Below are positions 1 to 34,100 of a stretch of 64,000 nucleotides of DNA, piece by piece. How positions within the stretch are numbered: position 1 is the stretch's first letter; the number at the start of each line of letters is the position of its first letter. Origin of the DNA: Elysia crispata (Eukaryota; Mollusca; Gastropoda; Plakobranchidae); NCBI GenBank assembly GCA_033675545.1, contig JAWDGP010003607.1, positions 355,001-419,000 on the forward strand. Direction: 5' to 3'. The notes under the pieces were generated by a model. That model searched no databases. It was not told the DNA's origin and saw only the letters and a list, made by a program, of their open reading frames with translations. A program made the translations under genes and the position numbers.

Positions 1-111
1 AATTTTATCATTTTTATGCTCATTGGTCTAGGCTCAAGATGAATTCATTGATGTAGCATAACTCATGTTTAATCTCATCCTCTCTACATATGTTTTAGAG
101 CAACTTATCTT

Positions 112-114
<3 letters not shown>

Positions 115-144
<30 letters not shown>

Positions 145-330
145 AAAAAAAAAAAAGAAAATAAAACAAAAACAAAACAAAAACAAGAACAAAAAAACAA
201 AAACAAAACAAAAACCAAACTACCCCCCCAAAAAAAAAAAAAATAAAACAAACAAAAAAAACAACAACAACAAAAAACCAAAAACCAAACAAACAAAAAA
301 CTAAACCAAAACAAAACAAACAAATAAATA
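115..330. repeat. poly-C run followed by A-rich low-complexity tract
   Basis: Twenty C residues (115-134) are followed by about 200 bases made almost only of A with scattered C. Open frames here are compositional and code for nothing recognisable. Confidence 0.9.
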
Positions 331-334
331 AATC

Positions 335-2795
335 TTTATCAAAACTAACCAATAGGATTGTTTTGATTTGATGAATATTGTAAATTCCTATATCACTAAC
401 ATAAACAAGATGAAGTAGTACCCGACTTTCACCTAGAACAAAGGAACGCAAATAGGAGAAGACTTCAGCACTAATCCTGAGATCTGACAGAAGGTATCTG
501 GTGGAGTCCGAATTCTTGTATGCTCAGATTTGTTGCACCCTGACCCTAAGAGACAACACTCCAATCTCTTCACTCCGCCAGGCGAGAATCGCACTGGGTA
601 TTAGGACACCAAAATATAATTTTTTTTTAAAGCCCTTGTTTTTTTTTATTTTTTTTTTGTCAATAAGAACCGGTTTCCATTTCTATTAATGTTTTCAATA
701 AAATATAACCTAAACGAAAGGAATAACATATTTTGTGTAGCAACAATGCATCGTAGGTGCAGGGTAAGGCTGGAAAGAAAGGCCTGGTCTCATTTCTTTT
801 ATTACATCTCCAAAAAAAAAAAACGTTAGAGAATTATTTTTAGACGTTAAAGGCATTCCATACTTTACTAACCACTTTGATTCATACAAATGTATCCATT
901 GGGTCAGTATCATTTATCTTCATTGACGGTGAACTGTCTGTGTGTTTGAGAACTATGGAGATCCATTGTCGTTCCCTCAGATCATCATAGCGTCATGCTC
1001 GATGTTTTGGCTTGAGCTTATCTTGGCTGCCCTTTAGCCTGCTGCATGCTCTAGGCGAGATCCATAGACCCAGGACCTAAACCAAAATCGTAGTCTCTTT
1101 TGTTTCCAGTTTAAGTTGAAAAAAAAAATTGAAAGAGAGCACAAGCCATCGTATATTTTAAAGTGAAGAATATATGACACTAATCTAATGATTTCCAATA
1201 CCAAAACCCAGGTATTTACATGTAATGGGGGAGAATTGGCAGATATCTTCTTTTATAGCGGAACGTTAAGGAAGAAGGTTTTTGCCGAATTTAAAACACA
1301 CCAAATAAATGAAAAAAAAAATAAACAAAATAAAGCGACACAGCATCTTGTGCCATCAAAGAGTTTTCGATATCAAAATATCACTTTAATAACTAAAAAT
1401 CGCCTCAAACCATTGTCGATAGGAGGAGTTTTGGAGGCCAGAGTAACTTTTTTCTATAAAAAGCTCGAGATTATTATGACATCAGGATATTATAATAGTT
1501 GGCATGATTAAACAGATCTCATACTAAATAATTTTATCCAGAAGGCAAATTAATGACCATTATATTCGAAATCCAAGTAGGCCTAAAGAATGATTATATG
1601 ATTAGAGCTAGCTTAATGAGTCAAACAAACATAAAAAAAAAATTACTGCAGAAATTCTCATAGAAATTTTCAAGAGGGGTTGTAAGAAGTTTTTAATAAT
1701 CAGGAAAAATGTTAAGTTAAAAAAAAATCGTTGATGTGAGAAGTTTTATATATAGAATCATCAACTTATTGAATATTTAAATGCATCGAAGTCTGAATGC
1801 AATTTTTAGACTCAGGCCTCCACATAGTTATAGATTATATCTTGTTAAATTAAATAAATTAAATCTTCAAAGCTTTGTAAATAAATAAATAAATTGTACA
1901 TCCGTTAATTAAAAAAATCCACAGTAAAACAAAACAAACAAACAAAAAAAAGACAAAAAGAAAAAAATACCATGTCTAGACCAAAATTAGAAAAGATAAC
2001 GATTTTGCAAATTTACCAACTTTTTTTCTATTTTTTTTTTTTTACCAAAAAATGCAGAGCGACAAGACGTTTAACTTTCCTGCGGGCATTAAGGTGAAAG
2101 TAGCTTTAAACGTATCGTGGAGAGACTGCTATGGATAGCGTTTGTCCAATCTCATTCCCGTGCAATACTATCAACTTCAAGCATTGTACCAGATTCACCA
2201 CTTGCATCTTCCGGGCCAGAAGTTTTATAATCCAAATACCTTTCATTTTGAGGTGGAATTATTGTGGTTTTTAAATCCTTATTATGAGAAAAGAAGTATC
2301 ACTTTTTTTTTATCCGCGTGATTTATTACAGTTACAAGGGAAGTTACCCATGAATCACACTATGACAGGAAATTATACACGGCTACTTCTCTTAGTTATA
2401 AACACTAATACTTTTTTGCCATTGACCTTCACGTATGCTTTGTATAGTACTACCTTCCACCTGAATATGACTACTAATTCATCATCCTGGTTTATCCCAT
2501 TAAAATTTCAATGAACCTGACTAAACAATAAAGCAAATGGACGCCGATGGTCTTGAGACTTCTGACCTAAACCTATGATCTGCGAACTTGTGAGGCTCGA
2601 AACTGCACTCAGCTTTTTGTGGACTTAAGTTGTTTTCATTATTTAATGGTATTTTCAATCTTTCATTTTTTTCAAATAAAAAACCTGGTTTCCATCATTT
2701 AAAATAATGTTTTAAAATAGAATTCAGCCCAGTTGCTGGAAATAGCATTAAAGCGTTGAATGTTCTGTTATTTCTCAGATAGTCATCTAATATCA
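335..2795. other. Intergenic DNA without recognised gene
   Basis: AT-rich sequence with T and A homopolymers. Slightly GC-richer patches near 490-600 and 950-1090 may be old dispersed repeats, but I could not assign them to a family. No reading frame here has recognisable protein character. Confidence 0.6.
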
Positions 2796-2799
2796 GGGC

Positions 2800-3417
2800 T
2801 CAACTAATAAGGTGAGACCTACTTAGCTATCTTCCATCACGACTTAACTAATAAGGTGAGACCTACTTCACTATCTTCCATCACGACTAAAGTAATAATG
2901 TGAGACCTACTTCACTATCGTCCATCACGACTAAAGTAATAAGGTGAGACCTACTTCACTATCTTCCATCACGACTAAAGTAATAAGGTGAGACCTACTT
3001 CACTATCTTCCATCACGACTAAAGTAATAAGGTGAGAACTACTTCACTATCTTCCATCACGACTAAAGTAATAAGGTGAGACCTACTTCACTATCTTCCA
3101 TCACGACTAAAGTAATAAGGTGAGACCTACTTCACTATCTTCCATCACGACTAAAGTAATAAGGTGAGACCTACTTCACTATCGTCCATCACGACTAAAG
3201 TAATAAGGTGAGAACTACTTCACTATCATCCATCACGACTAAAGTAATAAGGTGAGACCTGCTTCACTATCTTCCATCGCGACTAAAGTAATAAGGTGAG
3301 AACTACTTCACTATCTTTCATCACGACTAAAGTAATAAGGTGAGACCTACTTCACTATCTTCCATCACGACTAAAGTAATAATGTGAGACCTACTTCACT
3401 ATCTTCCATCACGACTA
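2800..3417. repeat. 44-bp minisatellite, 14 tandem copies
   Basis: The word GTGAG recurs at exactly 44-base steps (2812, 2856, 2900, 2944 and on to 3384), giving 14 copies. The unit contains AATAAGGTGAGACCTACTTC. Copies differ by one to three substitutions and there are no indels, so the array looks young. 44 is not a multiple of three and no frame stays open across it, so it is not coding. Confidence 0.97.
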
Positions 3418-6611
<3,194 letters not shown>

Positions 6612-8500
6612 AAGGGAGAATGTTAATCATAGAGAGATACAGACATACAAATAGGCCACAGTTTTCACAGAACGTTTGCCTATATACAGAAAAACTGTAA
6701 TTTCATTACTGGTTTTAAACTATCTGAAAACAACAGAAATAAGATATTCCCCTCATACTTCCATCTTACTTAGATTATTAAATAAAAAAAAACATCAACA
6801 GTAAAGAAACTGATTATGGGAGTGGAACTTCTTTCCAAAACATTAATTTATAGGGGCGTGCTATGTCCAAGTGTAGTAAATACTACCACTTGAGTAAGAC
6901 TTGCCTAATTGGGAGAAACAGAGATGCCGTCAGTGTGTGCTAACAGCGCTTTATTAATGGTTCTGAACAAAGTTTATCCTCTATCAACGACAAGAGAGAA
7001 CTAGTCTATTGATAACGACTTATGCGAGTTTTTTTTTTTTCTTTTTTTTTAGTTCAGCGAGCATGCTTGCCCTCTGAATAGTTTCTTATAATTTATTTAG
7101 CTGCAAAACATTATATTTATGTATCATATTATTCTTTAACGGTGAAGAAAATTGGACAGTCTTTGGTAAATATTTGAGGCAGACCAGATTGTGGTGAAGC
7201 TTATTTTAACATAAATTGTTCTCGGATTGTTTAGAGCCACCTGAGACACCATATAGTTTTTTAAATAAACAGGAGGGCATCTAAAACAGCTGCTGTGTGT
7301 TTCTATACTATCAAATAATTGTAGTGGGTTGAATAAAAAGAGTCTTATGCTTTTCATGTGATGCAGAAAAAAAATTGTTATTGAACTATTCAAGCAAATT
7401 TTAGAGCTTGTCCCATCAAAATTCTATCAGTAACTTCAGAAAACATAAAACTAATAAATAAAACCATAATGTATAAGGAAGAAAAAAAATTAATGTTACG
7501 GGAAAAGTAAAAGAAACATTCTACTGAAATTGCTATATTCTTTCGCCGATACACAACTCAATGACTAGGAGGGTTCTGAAAATGAATATGGTTTATTGTG
7601 TTATATTTAAGTGTCTCATTTTAAGCAATAGAGACTTACAAACTTTCCTTTAACGAAATTCGCTGAATGGACTCAATGCCTTTTAAGATTTACACACGCA
7701 CAGAAAACGCCTGCATCTCAAGATTACAAAGAAGCTTTATTTAAATGCGGCTTATGAAGTCAATCAAACCTTAGAGCGACATACGTATAATACAAAATAA
7801 AAATATTAATCATCTTTGGGTATCTATTACTCGAAATCATTTTTATTTGATCAAAGACTTATGCTGCTCTTTTGCGAATCTAATTATATTCTCTCTGTGG
7901 CTCACGTGAGTGGAGGCATCTACACGGGCTCATACATGACCGAACATTCTTTTAATTTTATTTCTATGTGTCAAGCCTTTCTCTTGAGCCGTCAATATTT
8001 TAAAGAGACAATAGGTTTACCCGTACCGCCGATTCCAACCAATATCTGCGATTAAATTTCATAAAGGGAAGAAGCATATAACTTATATTCCTAGGGAATT
8101 TGAAGTGGAAAATGGTTGCAACAAAAGGGCAAGGTGTAAAGTTACATCTGAAAAGCCAGCATGATCAAATGGATCCTCATGCTGCCACGATCATTTGGGA
8201 AGCAATGAATTCACTTCTATAATCTTTGGATACAACAACACACTGGAAGGAAAAAACTAACAAAATGATAAAGGATTTATATATATATATATACAAAGAC
8301 GTATATATGTATCCACTGTTGGTCAGTAAAGAATAATGTTTTGCATACTTCGGTTCTACCTGAAGCAACTGGTCTATTTCTCTTTCACAGGGACTTAAAG
8401 TGCCAATGGAATAAAATTATAATACATATTATTCATAGATCACATGTCAGCAGTCATGGTTGCATAACCTTCACGTTCAGTCTTAATTAAAACTGTCGCT
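6612..8500. other. Intergenic DNA, no recognised gene
   Basis: AT-rich sequence with no protein family or RNA gene recognised on either strand. It lies beyond the inferred 3' end of the minus-strand ZC2HC1C gene. Confidence 0.6.
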
Positions 8501-8582
8501 TTTATTTTGGAAATCTAATCACCCATGTTTTGTCATGACGTTATGAATCATTTCATTTTAAGTACGTGAGCTACATAACTGC

Positions 8583-8588
8583 TTTATT
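8583..8588 (-). other. Candidate polyadenylation signal of the ZC2HC1C-like gene
   Basis: AATAAA on the minus strand, about 380 bases past the stop codon. A second AATAAA on the same strand lies at 8501-8506. Either could define the 3' end. Confidence 0.4.
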
Positions 8589-8965
8589 AAAGAAAGCAAG
8601 CGACACACCGCAGCGATATTTCGCACAAATGTCGATGGACATATTACACCCTGTTGCCAGTTGCAATTAGAACTGAGGTAAAAAAGATGCAACAGTGGGA
8701 TGTTCAAACGTGGAGAAAATAAGAGAAGTATGCGATTTGGCAAGCGCCGTCAGCATTACAGGATCATTTACGAATTAAAAGAAATTTTTTTCACAGTGGA
8801 CGCGTTTCTCGTTATCTACATTTAGTCAGTTAGCCTGAGAATATGATGAAATACACTATTAATTTCAATTATAATATGTTGATCGCAAGGCTATGAGCCT
8901 CAAGACTTTATCTCTACTCTAATATTTGAACACAAGCAATGGAGGTTAGGGTGCGACCCGCCCAT

Positions 8966-20808
<11,843 letters not shown>

Positions 20809-21039
20809 GTATAAACGTTTTCGAATGGTTTATGTGCTTCTCCTCAGCAGCAATTTTTGTTTTGTTTTTACGCTTCTCTTTTAGAACACAGCGAGTATGT
20901 AAATTATCTTATAGCTGTGAAAGTAAGAATAAATAAGACGTAAGCAATAAAATGCTTTGAAAAAAAGACAACAAAACATTCTGTACTAAAAATAAACAAA
21001 ACATGAAAACCTTGACTACATTATGTCTTTCTTCATTGA

Positions 21040-21300
21040 TGATTGTTATCCTGGTAGCTAAACTCCTCCGTGTCTTGTATTTCTAGAGAAGCTAGGAACA
21101 AGGCGATTGTTACGCTACATGGTCATGAATAATTAGGGTCGGCAAGGAGGCATTTCTAGCTTCAGGGGAGGTCGGAGTAATCTTCCCAGACTCTGATCGC
21201 TTGGGGCGGATCAGCAAAACCGTACCAATCGATAGACAATCGATTCCACACAGAATCTTATCTTAGGGCTATACTGGGGACAAACTGAGAATATCCAAAT
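21040..21300 (-). promoter_or_regulatory. Possible promoter or 5' UTR region of the ZC2HC1C-like gene
   Basis: A GC-richer, CpG-containing block starting about 230 bases upstream of the predicted start codon. It holds ATCGATTG inverted around a short spacer (21227-21246) with a CCAAT-like element. The call rests only on position and composition; there is no TATA box or mapped transcript. Confidence 0.2.
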
Positions 21301-25839
<4,539 letters not shown>

Positions 25840-27270
25840 ACAACCCAGTTGATGACCGAAAAATGGTCAACCAGTTAAGGATAGATAAGGAAGATGATTT
25901 TAACAAAAACAAAATTAAATAAAAGAGATGGAAAGAACATTTTGCAGACCTTCTTAACTGATCCAACTACAGGCATTCCTTCACATAGAAGATGTTCCCA
26001 TAAACCTCTTAAGCCCACCTGCATTGTAGATCTAGAAAAGAAGACCAAAAAGAGAATAAGAAAAAAATAGGGAGAAAAAAAATGCAGAATTCTGCATCGC
26101 TTTTCGCAAAAAAAATAGGTGGCAAAACACCATGCTTCTAAAATCTGAAAGCGAGTATCTCCATTTTACATGAAGGATGGAATTGGAAGTGATGATAGCT
26201 TAGGAAAGAGATCAACAGAATTGTGGCAATTACAGACGGCTTATGCTTTTAACAATCCAAAGCTAATCCATATTATCTTGCTGAGACAAAAAAAAAAGCC
26301 TGCTACCATAGTTTAACATAAGCAGTAATGAGTAAATTGTTTTTAAAAGTAAAAAATTGTGTCATGATTAGACATCTACATTAAGCATCTTCAGATTGTA
26401 ATTGACAGTGTTTTTACAAACTTTCATTGTATACATCATCTTCAGAGCATGGTGATGCCTTTTATGGTGTCGTCAAGTCGTGAAAGTGAAAATTATTTTG
26501 ACACAGTGGCATGTTTTATGAGTATTCCGAGACTCAAGTTACTGTTATAAGACAAGGATGCCTACTCTGTCCTCTCCTATCCTTGCTAATAGTCAGCTAT
26601 CAATAAAGAGACGCTTAGAAAGAGATGTTGAATACCTCTCATAACAGGTTAAACAGAATATAAATAAAACAAAGTCATCAGAAATAATGCTACAAACAAA
26701 CCACAAATTATCTGCAGAGAAATTATAAGCTTTGGAAGAAGTCCACAAATTTTGCAATACAGACAAACTGAGAAATGTTAGAGAAATCAAAACAAATAGT
26801 AAAAAAGGCCAGATAAGCATATATGTGACTTTGAGTAAAGTATGAATCAGTTGGAATCTCAGGGAGAAAGAACATTGCCAATTTAAAGAATGTTCTGTTT
26901 ATGGATCAGATGTATAGGAGTGACAAAAGAATACTGGAGTAAAGTACAAAATTCTCATCAACAATTATTACGTTCATGAAATCCTTAAATTTACAAGGTA
27001 CAAAAAAAGAAGTCCAACCAAAAACTGTGAAAAAGTCTTCCAAAACTTAATTAGAGAGAATGCATGAAGAAAGAAACAGCATTGGATTGATCATACATGA
27101 GATTGAACGTTGCAATGTAACCATGCTGTACTTTTGTTGGAATCTCAAAGAAGCCAGATTCAAAGAAAATGGAAGCAAGAGGTGGACTCGGAGATAAAAA
27201 AGATGTAAAAAAAATTGGTTAGAGCAGGAACACGTGAACAAGTTTAGTGAGAACTTTTGCTTCACATTGA
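25840..27270 (+). mobile_element. Decayed RTE-like LINE, reverse transcriptase to C-terminus
   Basis: In plus-strand order: a match to RWKEHFADLL near 25930 (typical RWxEHFEELLN); EDVPINLLSPP near 25990; a CGNYRRLMLL-like block near 26225; a TVIRQGCLLCPLLSLL motif near 26540 (typical TGVRQGCLLSPLLFLL); INKTKS near 26655; and a terminal HWIDHT...ERC...WNL block near 27085-27190. The order fits the RT and C-terminal regions of RTE-type elements. Many stops and frameshifts show it is old and inactive. The 5' end, with the endonuclease, was not found. Confidence 0.75.
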
Positions 27271-28153
27271 GCTATAGATAAAAACGATAACAAACAAGGA
27301 TTGGCTTTCATCATGTTAACTTGACTTTAACGCTTAACAAATCAAGAGCTGAGTTGTGATAATCCAATGTGCTTTTACAAAGAGAAGAACTTTTTTTTTG
27401 TGCAATTTACTTCACATTTAACTAATACATAAATAATGACTTTCAAAATACATGTCTTTATTTCACTAGTCTCATTTCTTCTTTTCCTAAAATCTAGTCG
27501 TATAAAACTTTTTATCACAAAAGAAAATTAAATTCAGAGCTTTCTCAAAATTCTATGGCAATTCCCTTTAAAAGTTTTTGAGCACACTGCAGACCACTAT
27601 GCAATATTGTTAAGATATTTTGTATCAATGTATTATGTGCATATGAATATGATGGGTTATTATAACTGATAATGATTGTGACATAATATCCATACAATTT
27701 ACAGTTAACAATATTTTAACTGAACTTGTAGCTACTCTATAATATTTCAAACTGTCCTTTAGCAATCTCTAGCTATCTATCCAAAAAAATTTCAATTGTA
27801 TAGAAGAGATATTTTATTGTGAAATTTAAAAGTATTAAATTCAAAAAGATATTGCTGTAACTTTAACAGTGTAGTGCCTATACAAAATTAAAAAGAAAAA
27901 TCCCCAAAAAACCCACAAAGTTTCATTGCAGAAATTTTTTTTATAGATCTTTATGAACCTCAGCATTACAAGAAGTAGATTTCATGTATAATGCAAGATA
28001 TACGGTAAGAATTGATATCTTATTAAGCTTGAAGCAACAGGATAAGTTCTTGTATTCTGTGTCAAATGCTAGATTCATGTCATCACTAGTGATATGTGCC
28101 ATAGACTTGTGAGAAAGATATAACTTATATTCATTGGCAGGTCTAAATAAGAA

Positions 28154-31100
28154 ATGCAGTCTGAGGGAACTCACAAAAAGATACTATCATTGTCTGATGA
28201 TGTGAAGGCTGCCATCCGCACTGGTGTGGCACTTACAAGCTTTGCTCAAGCTGTGGAGGAACTCGTCCTGAACTCAATAGATGCAGGGGCAACAAGCGTA
28301 GCTGTCCGAGTTGATCTTCCCTACTTTAAAATTCAAGTTGTAGACAATGGATCTGGTATCTCCTTTGAACAGTTTTCTTCTCTGGGACAAAGGTAAAAAT
28401 GATTTGGAGTAAGAGCACAAATCAAATATGGTCTTGACTTGAAAGCATGCTTCACCAAAAACATTTTTACTCTGTCAATTTTTTTGGGGCGAAATGATCA
28501 TTTAAAATAGTAACAAAATTTTTAATGTTGCAATTATGTTTATATTGTTATCATTTCAGACATTTTTAAAAAATATTTGCTGTTGTATTATCTTTTTTGA
28601 TGGTGTTTTTTTTTTTAAAGCTTTTGACTAGTAGTACACTTTGGTGTGCATGACATCTTTTTTTATTTATTTTAAAAGCTTGTTTGTTCACTAGTTTAGT
28701 ATGTAATACATTGTAGTCAAGCAAGGTCGTGCTTTGTCGATCAAGATTTCAGTAAAACTAAAAGAGGAAAGAAGGGATAGACAAAATAATGCAACTGCTG
28801 TTAATTATTTTGACAAAAGAAATTAACATTGATGGATCAGTAAATGCGAATATGCAAGGAAAATTCAGTATGTTTTTTCTGAAAATTAGAACCGGATCAC
28901 CTCATCAGTGCAGTGATATGTTCACTCAGTGGTTATTTATATTATCAGTGCATCAATGCTGTAGCTTGTTGAGTAGTTTTGGAAAATATCTGGTGTCTAA
29001 AAATTGTCAATTTATCATATTGAGAGAGAGAAAAAAAAGGCATGAAGTCAAAATAGACACTTTCAGAATGATTGTAGAATCAGCCATTTTTTCTCTGCTG
29101 TTTGTTTCAGATACTCCACTAGCAAATGTCATACTGTACAAGATCTTGAAAACCTCAGATACTTTGGATACAGAGGAGAGGCTATGGCCAGCCTGGCTGC
29201 AACATCATCTTTCATGGAGATTACATCTCGTACTGTCCACTCTAGACTCACATACACAAAGCCTTTCCACAACGGCAAGCCACAGGCTCTCATCCAGGCA
29301 GATGTGCCTCGACCTTGCACCGGTACAACTGTAACAGCATTTGATTTGTTTCATAATATGCCTGTGAGAAGGAAACGTCTCAATGAAGCACTGGAGATGG
29401 AAGCAATTCGGTATCGGCTCTCAGGGCTTGCTCTAATGTGGCCACGGGTCAGTTTTTCTCTCAGAGATGACTCTGCAGGTAATGTCATCCTTCAGACACA
29501 CAAGTGCAGTGGAGTGGCTGCAACATTCTCCAATATTTTCACACCAGCCAGAGCCAGAAAGCTCATGGAGATTGAAGGAGTGCAAGATGATGAGTTTAAA
29601 ATTTCAGGTTTAGTTAGCATAGAGGGTTACAGCCGGAAAGATCTACAGTTTGTTTTTGTTAACAAAAGGTTGGTCCTTAAGTCTTCTATACACAAGCAGG
29701 TGAACAAGATTCTTGGTCGTTCTCTGATTCTCAAGAGGAAAGGATTGGTCAGTGATATTGCTGCAAAGCTTCCTACTTTTGGGGAAGATATTAATAAGAG
29801 TCCAACAAAACAAGGTGACAAATATGGGATTTTTGTCATCAGCATTGAATGTCCATATAAAGCATATGATATAACCTTTGACCCCTCTAAAACCTTGGTT
29901 GAATTCAGAAACTGGCCGAAGCTGATTCATTTGCTGCAAGAAATGTTGTATCCATTTCTAAGGAAACATAATCTTCTGGCTTTTAATGAATATATGACTC
30001 CTTTGCTCCCAAGCTATTTGAGTGAGCGTGAATGTGAAGCATACAGTGAAGATGCCAGCAGCGAGAGCAGTGAACCTATCAAGAACCAGGCCTTGGAGGT
30101 GAAAAGAACAGGCTCTCAGTTATTGAAATATGGCAGAAACATCTGTGTAACTGATACTCAAAATGGAATATTATCAAAGGCAGTATGCAGGCCAAAGACA
30201 ACAGAGCAGAGTCATATTTCAAGCAAATCAGACTTAAACAACAGTAAGGCAAGCATTGGTGCAGAGAAAAATCTTAAGGTATGCAATTCTGATGATGACC
30301 TCAGTCTGTTAGAGACTCCTCTGAGGATTGGTAAAACTGATGATATCCATAGTATTGTGCAAACTTCTGGAAAACGAAAGGAAAAACATACCTCAAATCT
30401 AACTGAAGATTCTTGTCACAGAGATGGAGAGCCTTTGCAAGAAGCAGACTCAGTATCTTGCAAGACACTATCAGGCATCACAATGAAACATCATCAACCT
30501 AGATGTTCAAGGATTATAGAAAACTCACCTGAATGTGAGTATATAGGTCTTTCTAAAGAACACCCTAGAAAGGTGAGGTTTAATAGTTTAGAAAACAAGG
30601 TGCATCTACCGTCAGCTCCACTTCAATCTGTTGAATTTCAACCAAGCAGTAAAAGAAAAGAAATCACCCTCTCAACTGACTGCTACTCCTCTTCACTGCG
30701 TCGCCTCCGTGAGGCAAACTTAAGTAAAGATGGCTCAAGCCAAAGGTCAAAGGTACAAGAAATCATGACTGACTCACTCCAGCAGCTAAGAAAATCTGCC
30801 CGCCAGGCAATAAGTGAGTTGGGAGATCTTTATAAAACTCCTGAGAGATTCACTTCTTGCAAGAAAAGTTCACATAGCTGCGACTACAGTGATGACCCCA
30901 TAGGAGCTAAGCATGCAAGAACTGAGGTATATTGCAACATCAACAATGATGCTGAAGATTCAGAGGATATGCCTGGTATCTGTGGAAATAAATATGGAGA
31001 GTTAAATCATATGCATCAGGCTGCTTATTCTGGAAAACACAGTTTAAATCTAGCTTTAAAAAAGTCAGAGGAGCATATAACTCAGATTAGAGATACAAAT

Positions 31101-34100
31101 CAGTATAATGGTCAGATTGGTTTGTGTGAAGCCAACAGCCAAAGTCTCAACAACAAACGAGACATTCTTACAACAGAACAAAAGAAAAAACCAATAAAAA
31201 ATGTACTCCTGTATGAGAATGTACAAAGCAATGCTAGGCACACTGTTTCTTGCCCAAACAATTCAGGAAGTTTTTCCTTGGACACAGACAGACAAAAAAT
31301 TGATTCTGATAATTCAAGATCCTTACTAAGACCAATGAAAGCTACCCTGAGTTGCGAGAAATTTTCTGAACTCAGCAGTTCCTCAAAGGAAGATTTTCAT
31401 ATGCTCTCTGGTACAAATACACTGCAACTAAAACTAAAGAGGAAATCCCCTAAAAAACTTTCACATTCTGGTAAGCTTGCAAAATTAATGAGAGGTAAGG
31501 CACTAGATGAAGAGGGTAGTGGCAAAAGCAAACCCAAAGCACTACTACGAAATTTTCAATACAGAAAGAACATGAAAAATGAGAAAACTTCTGAAGAAAG
31601 TGGTGTACCCAAACAAATGCATGGGACACATGGCAAGCCTCTAAAACAACTCAAAGAACTAAATGAACTAGACTCAACATTAGACTTCAAAACCTCTAGC
31701 CCTACTAACCATCAAGGTGAAACTTTTTGCAAAACCTCAATTTTAAATGTTCAATATGAGAATGAATCCCAAATTCAAACAATTAGAGAAAATTATCATG
31801 CAGATTGGGATAGAATGAGTGTCAGAAATGGTAAATGCTTCGCAAAAGCATCAAAGCAAGAGATGTGTACCCATCAAAATTTTGAACCACAGCAATTTTG
31901 TTCATCTCCATCATCATCAAATAAAAAGAAAAAATCAGTTCACTGTTGCCAATGTATCTACTCCAGGAATAAGTCAAGACAGCACTGCAATGATTGTAGC
32001 AATTCATTTTGCACAGACCAAAGTCTTCCCTTTGTAAGTTACAAGCTCCCTGAAAATGTGATTAGTGAAAAGTCAAGTCCCAAAGTCTCTCTGGTTCTCA
32101 GTTTACCAATAGTTCATAATCATTCCAGCGATGTGGTTGAGGAAACATGTGGTAAGAAAATGAAAGTGAAACATGATATAAGTTGTCCACAAGTGTATTT
32201 ACCTTACAACAAAGAAAATAAAAAAAGTTCTCCAGGATCCATTACAGAGACATCTGATGGCTCTTCACTTGAATCCAATATACCAGGAAGGTCTGAAGGA
32301 TTCAATTCTTCACTTCAACAAACTCCTATATTGATTGCAGGAAAGCAAGAATTTTATTTCAAAGCACATCTCTCAGATAATCAAAGCCAGTCTCCACATC
32401 CATTCGTTTCTCAAGGTTTCTCAGTAAGTAACGAAGCTGTGTCTGCTCAGAATTCATTCCTCGAGACAAATGAAGTAAAAAACTATGAAAATTGTTCAGT
32501 TTCGGCGAAAGAATGCAACTCAAAGGAAAATGTTATAAATGTATCAGAAGAGAATGGTTGTCAAGGCAATTATTTTGTAAATGATCATTGTAATTCAGGC
32601 ATGTTTTCTGCACGATACAAAACTGTAGACAGTGATCTAGAAAATGAATGCGCACCTTTTAAATCAGATGCATTTAATGAACATAATTTAATAGCCATGT
32701 CTGGAACAGAGAGTGATATTTTCTTTCAGGCTCCTAACTGTGAACACCTTGTTTCTTCAGATTGCTCTTCAGATATTTTAATTGAACAGTGTCATGCTCA
32801 TGAAAATCATGAAAAGGATTTTGTGGGTGAAATCAAAGCTGACACTACTTGTACAGCAACTGAAAAGAAAAAAGCCCCTGAATCATCAGGGGACATTTTG
32901 AGTAGTTTTCATTATGAAAATGTTTCTCTTCAGTCCTTAAAAGGGACTGATGCAGACTCTGATAGAATTGAATTGAAATCTCATGAGCCACAGAATAGTA
33001 GAGCCTCTAAATCTAAAAAACCCAGCAATGTTGATTCTCTTGTCACAAATAGTAGAATCAAGAAAGTAGTTAATAAAGATCTTTCTCTGAGATCTGTCTC
33101 TGAAACAAAATCAAGCTATTTCCTACCTGAAATTGATTTGAAATCCAAGATTTTGACACAAAATATTTCCTTGCAATTTGTAGATAGTGTCTCTAGTGTG
33201 AGAGACACAAATGTTTTGATTACAGAGACACTATCCCAGTCTGTGGGAACAGATAAATTCAAAGCTGACTTAATTACAAGCTCAATAATGGTTACTTCCG
33301 TTCCTGAAACAGAAAGCTTAAAATATGATGAATGTCAAGAAAATACATTGAGCTCAGATTCCCCTCTAATAATCTCAGATGAGCATCTTAAGCTAGGGCT
33401 GTCTAGTGCAAAGAAATCTAATGTATCCTCTCACATTAATAGCAATTCTCCTAATGATGCTGCTTGTGAAAAAAATACTGTCCTCATATCAGAAAACTGT
33501 CCAACACACTCTTTCATACAAAAGGTCGGAGATGTACATGGCTCTCAGGAAGCATCCTATAGTTTGAGTTTAGCACAGAAATCTTGTAATACATTAGAAG
33601 CTTTGAAAGATGACACGGATTCTTTTCCATTTTTCAGCAAGCCTTTATTATGTGATAGTTCTGCAGACCTTGTCAATAACAGACATGATTCAAACAAAGT
33701 GGCAGAATCATATTCTTTGCAGCCTTTTGTTACAGAGAAATCAGAGTCTTTGTTTGATGACTCAGAAAAGTTGCTAGAATATGCAAGTAAAGATAATGGC
33801 AATTTTGCTAGAAACCTGATTGATATAAGTTCCCAAGAAGCTTATCGAATACAAGCTTCCAAGAATGAAACTATTAATAAAAATGCCAACCTTTTGATAA
33901 GAAAAGCTAATAACAAATTGCTGGAACATAAATATGATCCTTTTGAAGCTTCAGAAGGAAAACGTGTATATGATGAACAATTGGCACTTTGTAATACTAA
34001 AGATGCCTCACAAGTAGATAACCAGTGGAGCTCAGGAGATCAAGCGCTGCTTGCAGTTGAGATGCCAGATGAAGATCCTATGTCTCAGATTTCTCAAGGC

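Noticed and set aside
28789-29334. 181-residue frame overlapping the start of MLH3 exon 2
   Set aside because: Different frame from the MLH3 reading; the first part is intron 1 and the rest is a shadow of exon 2.
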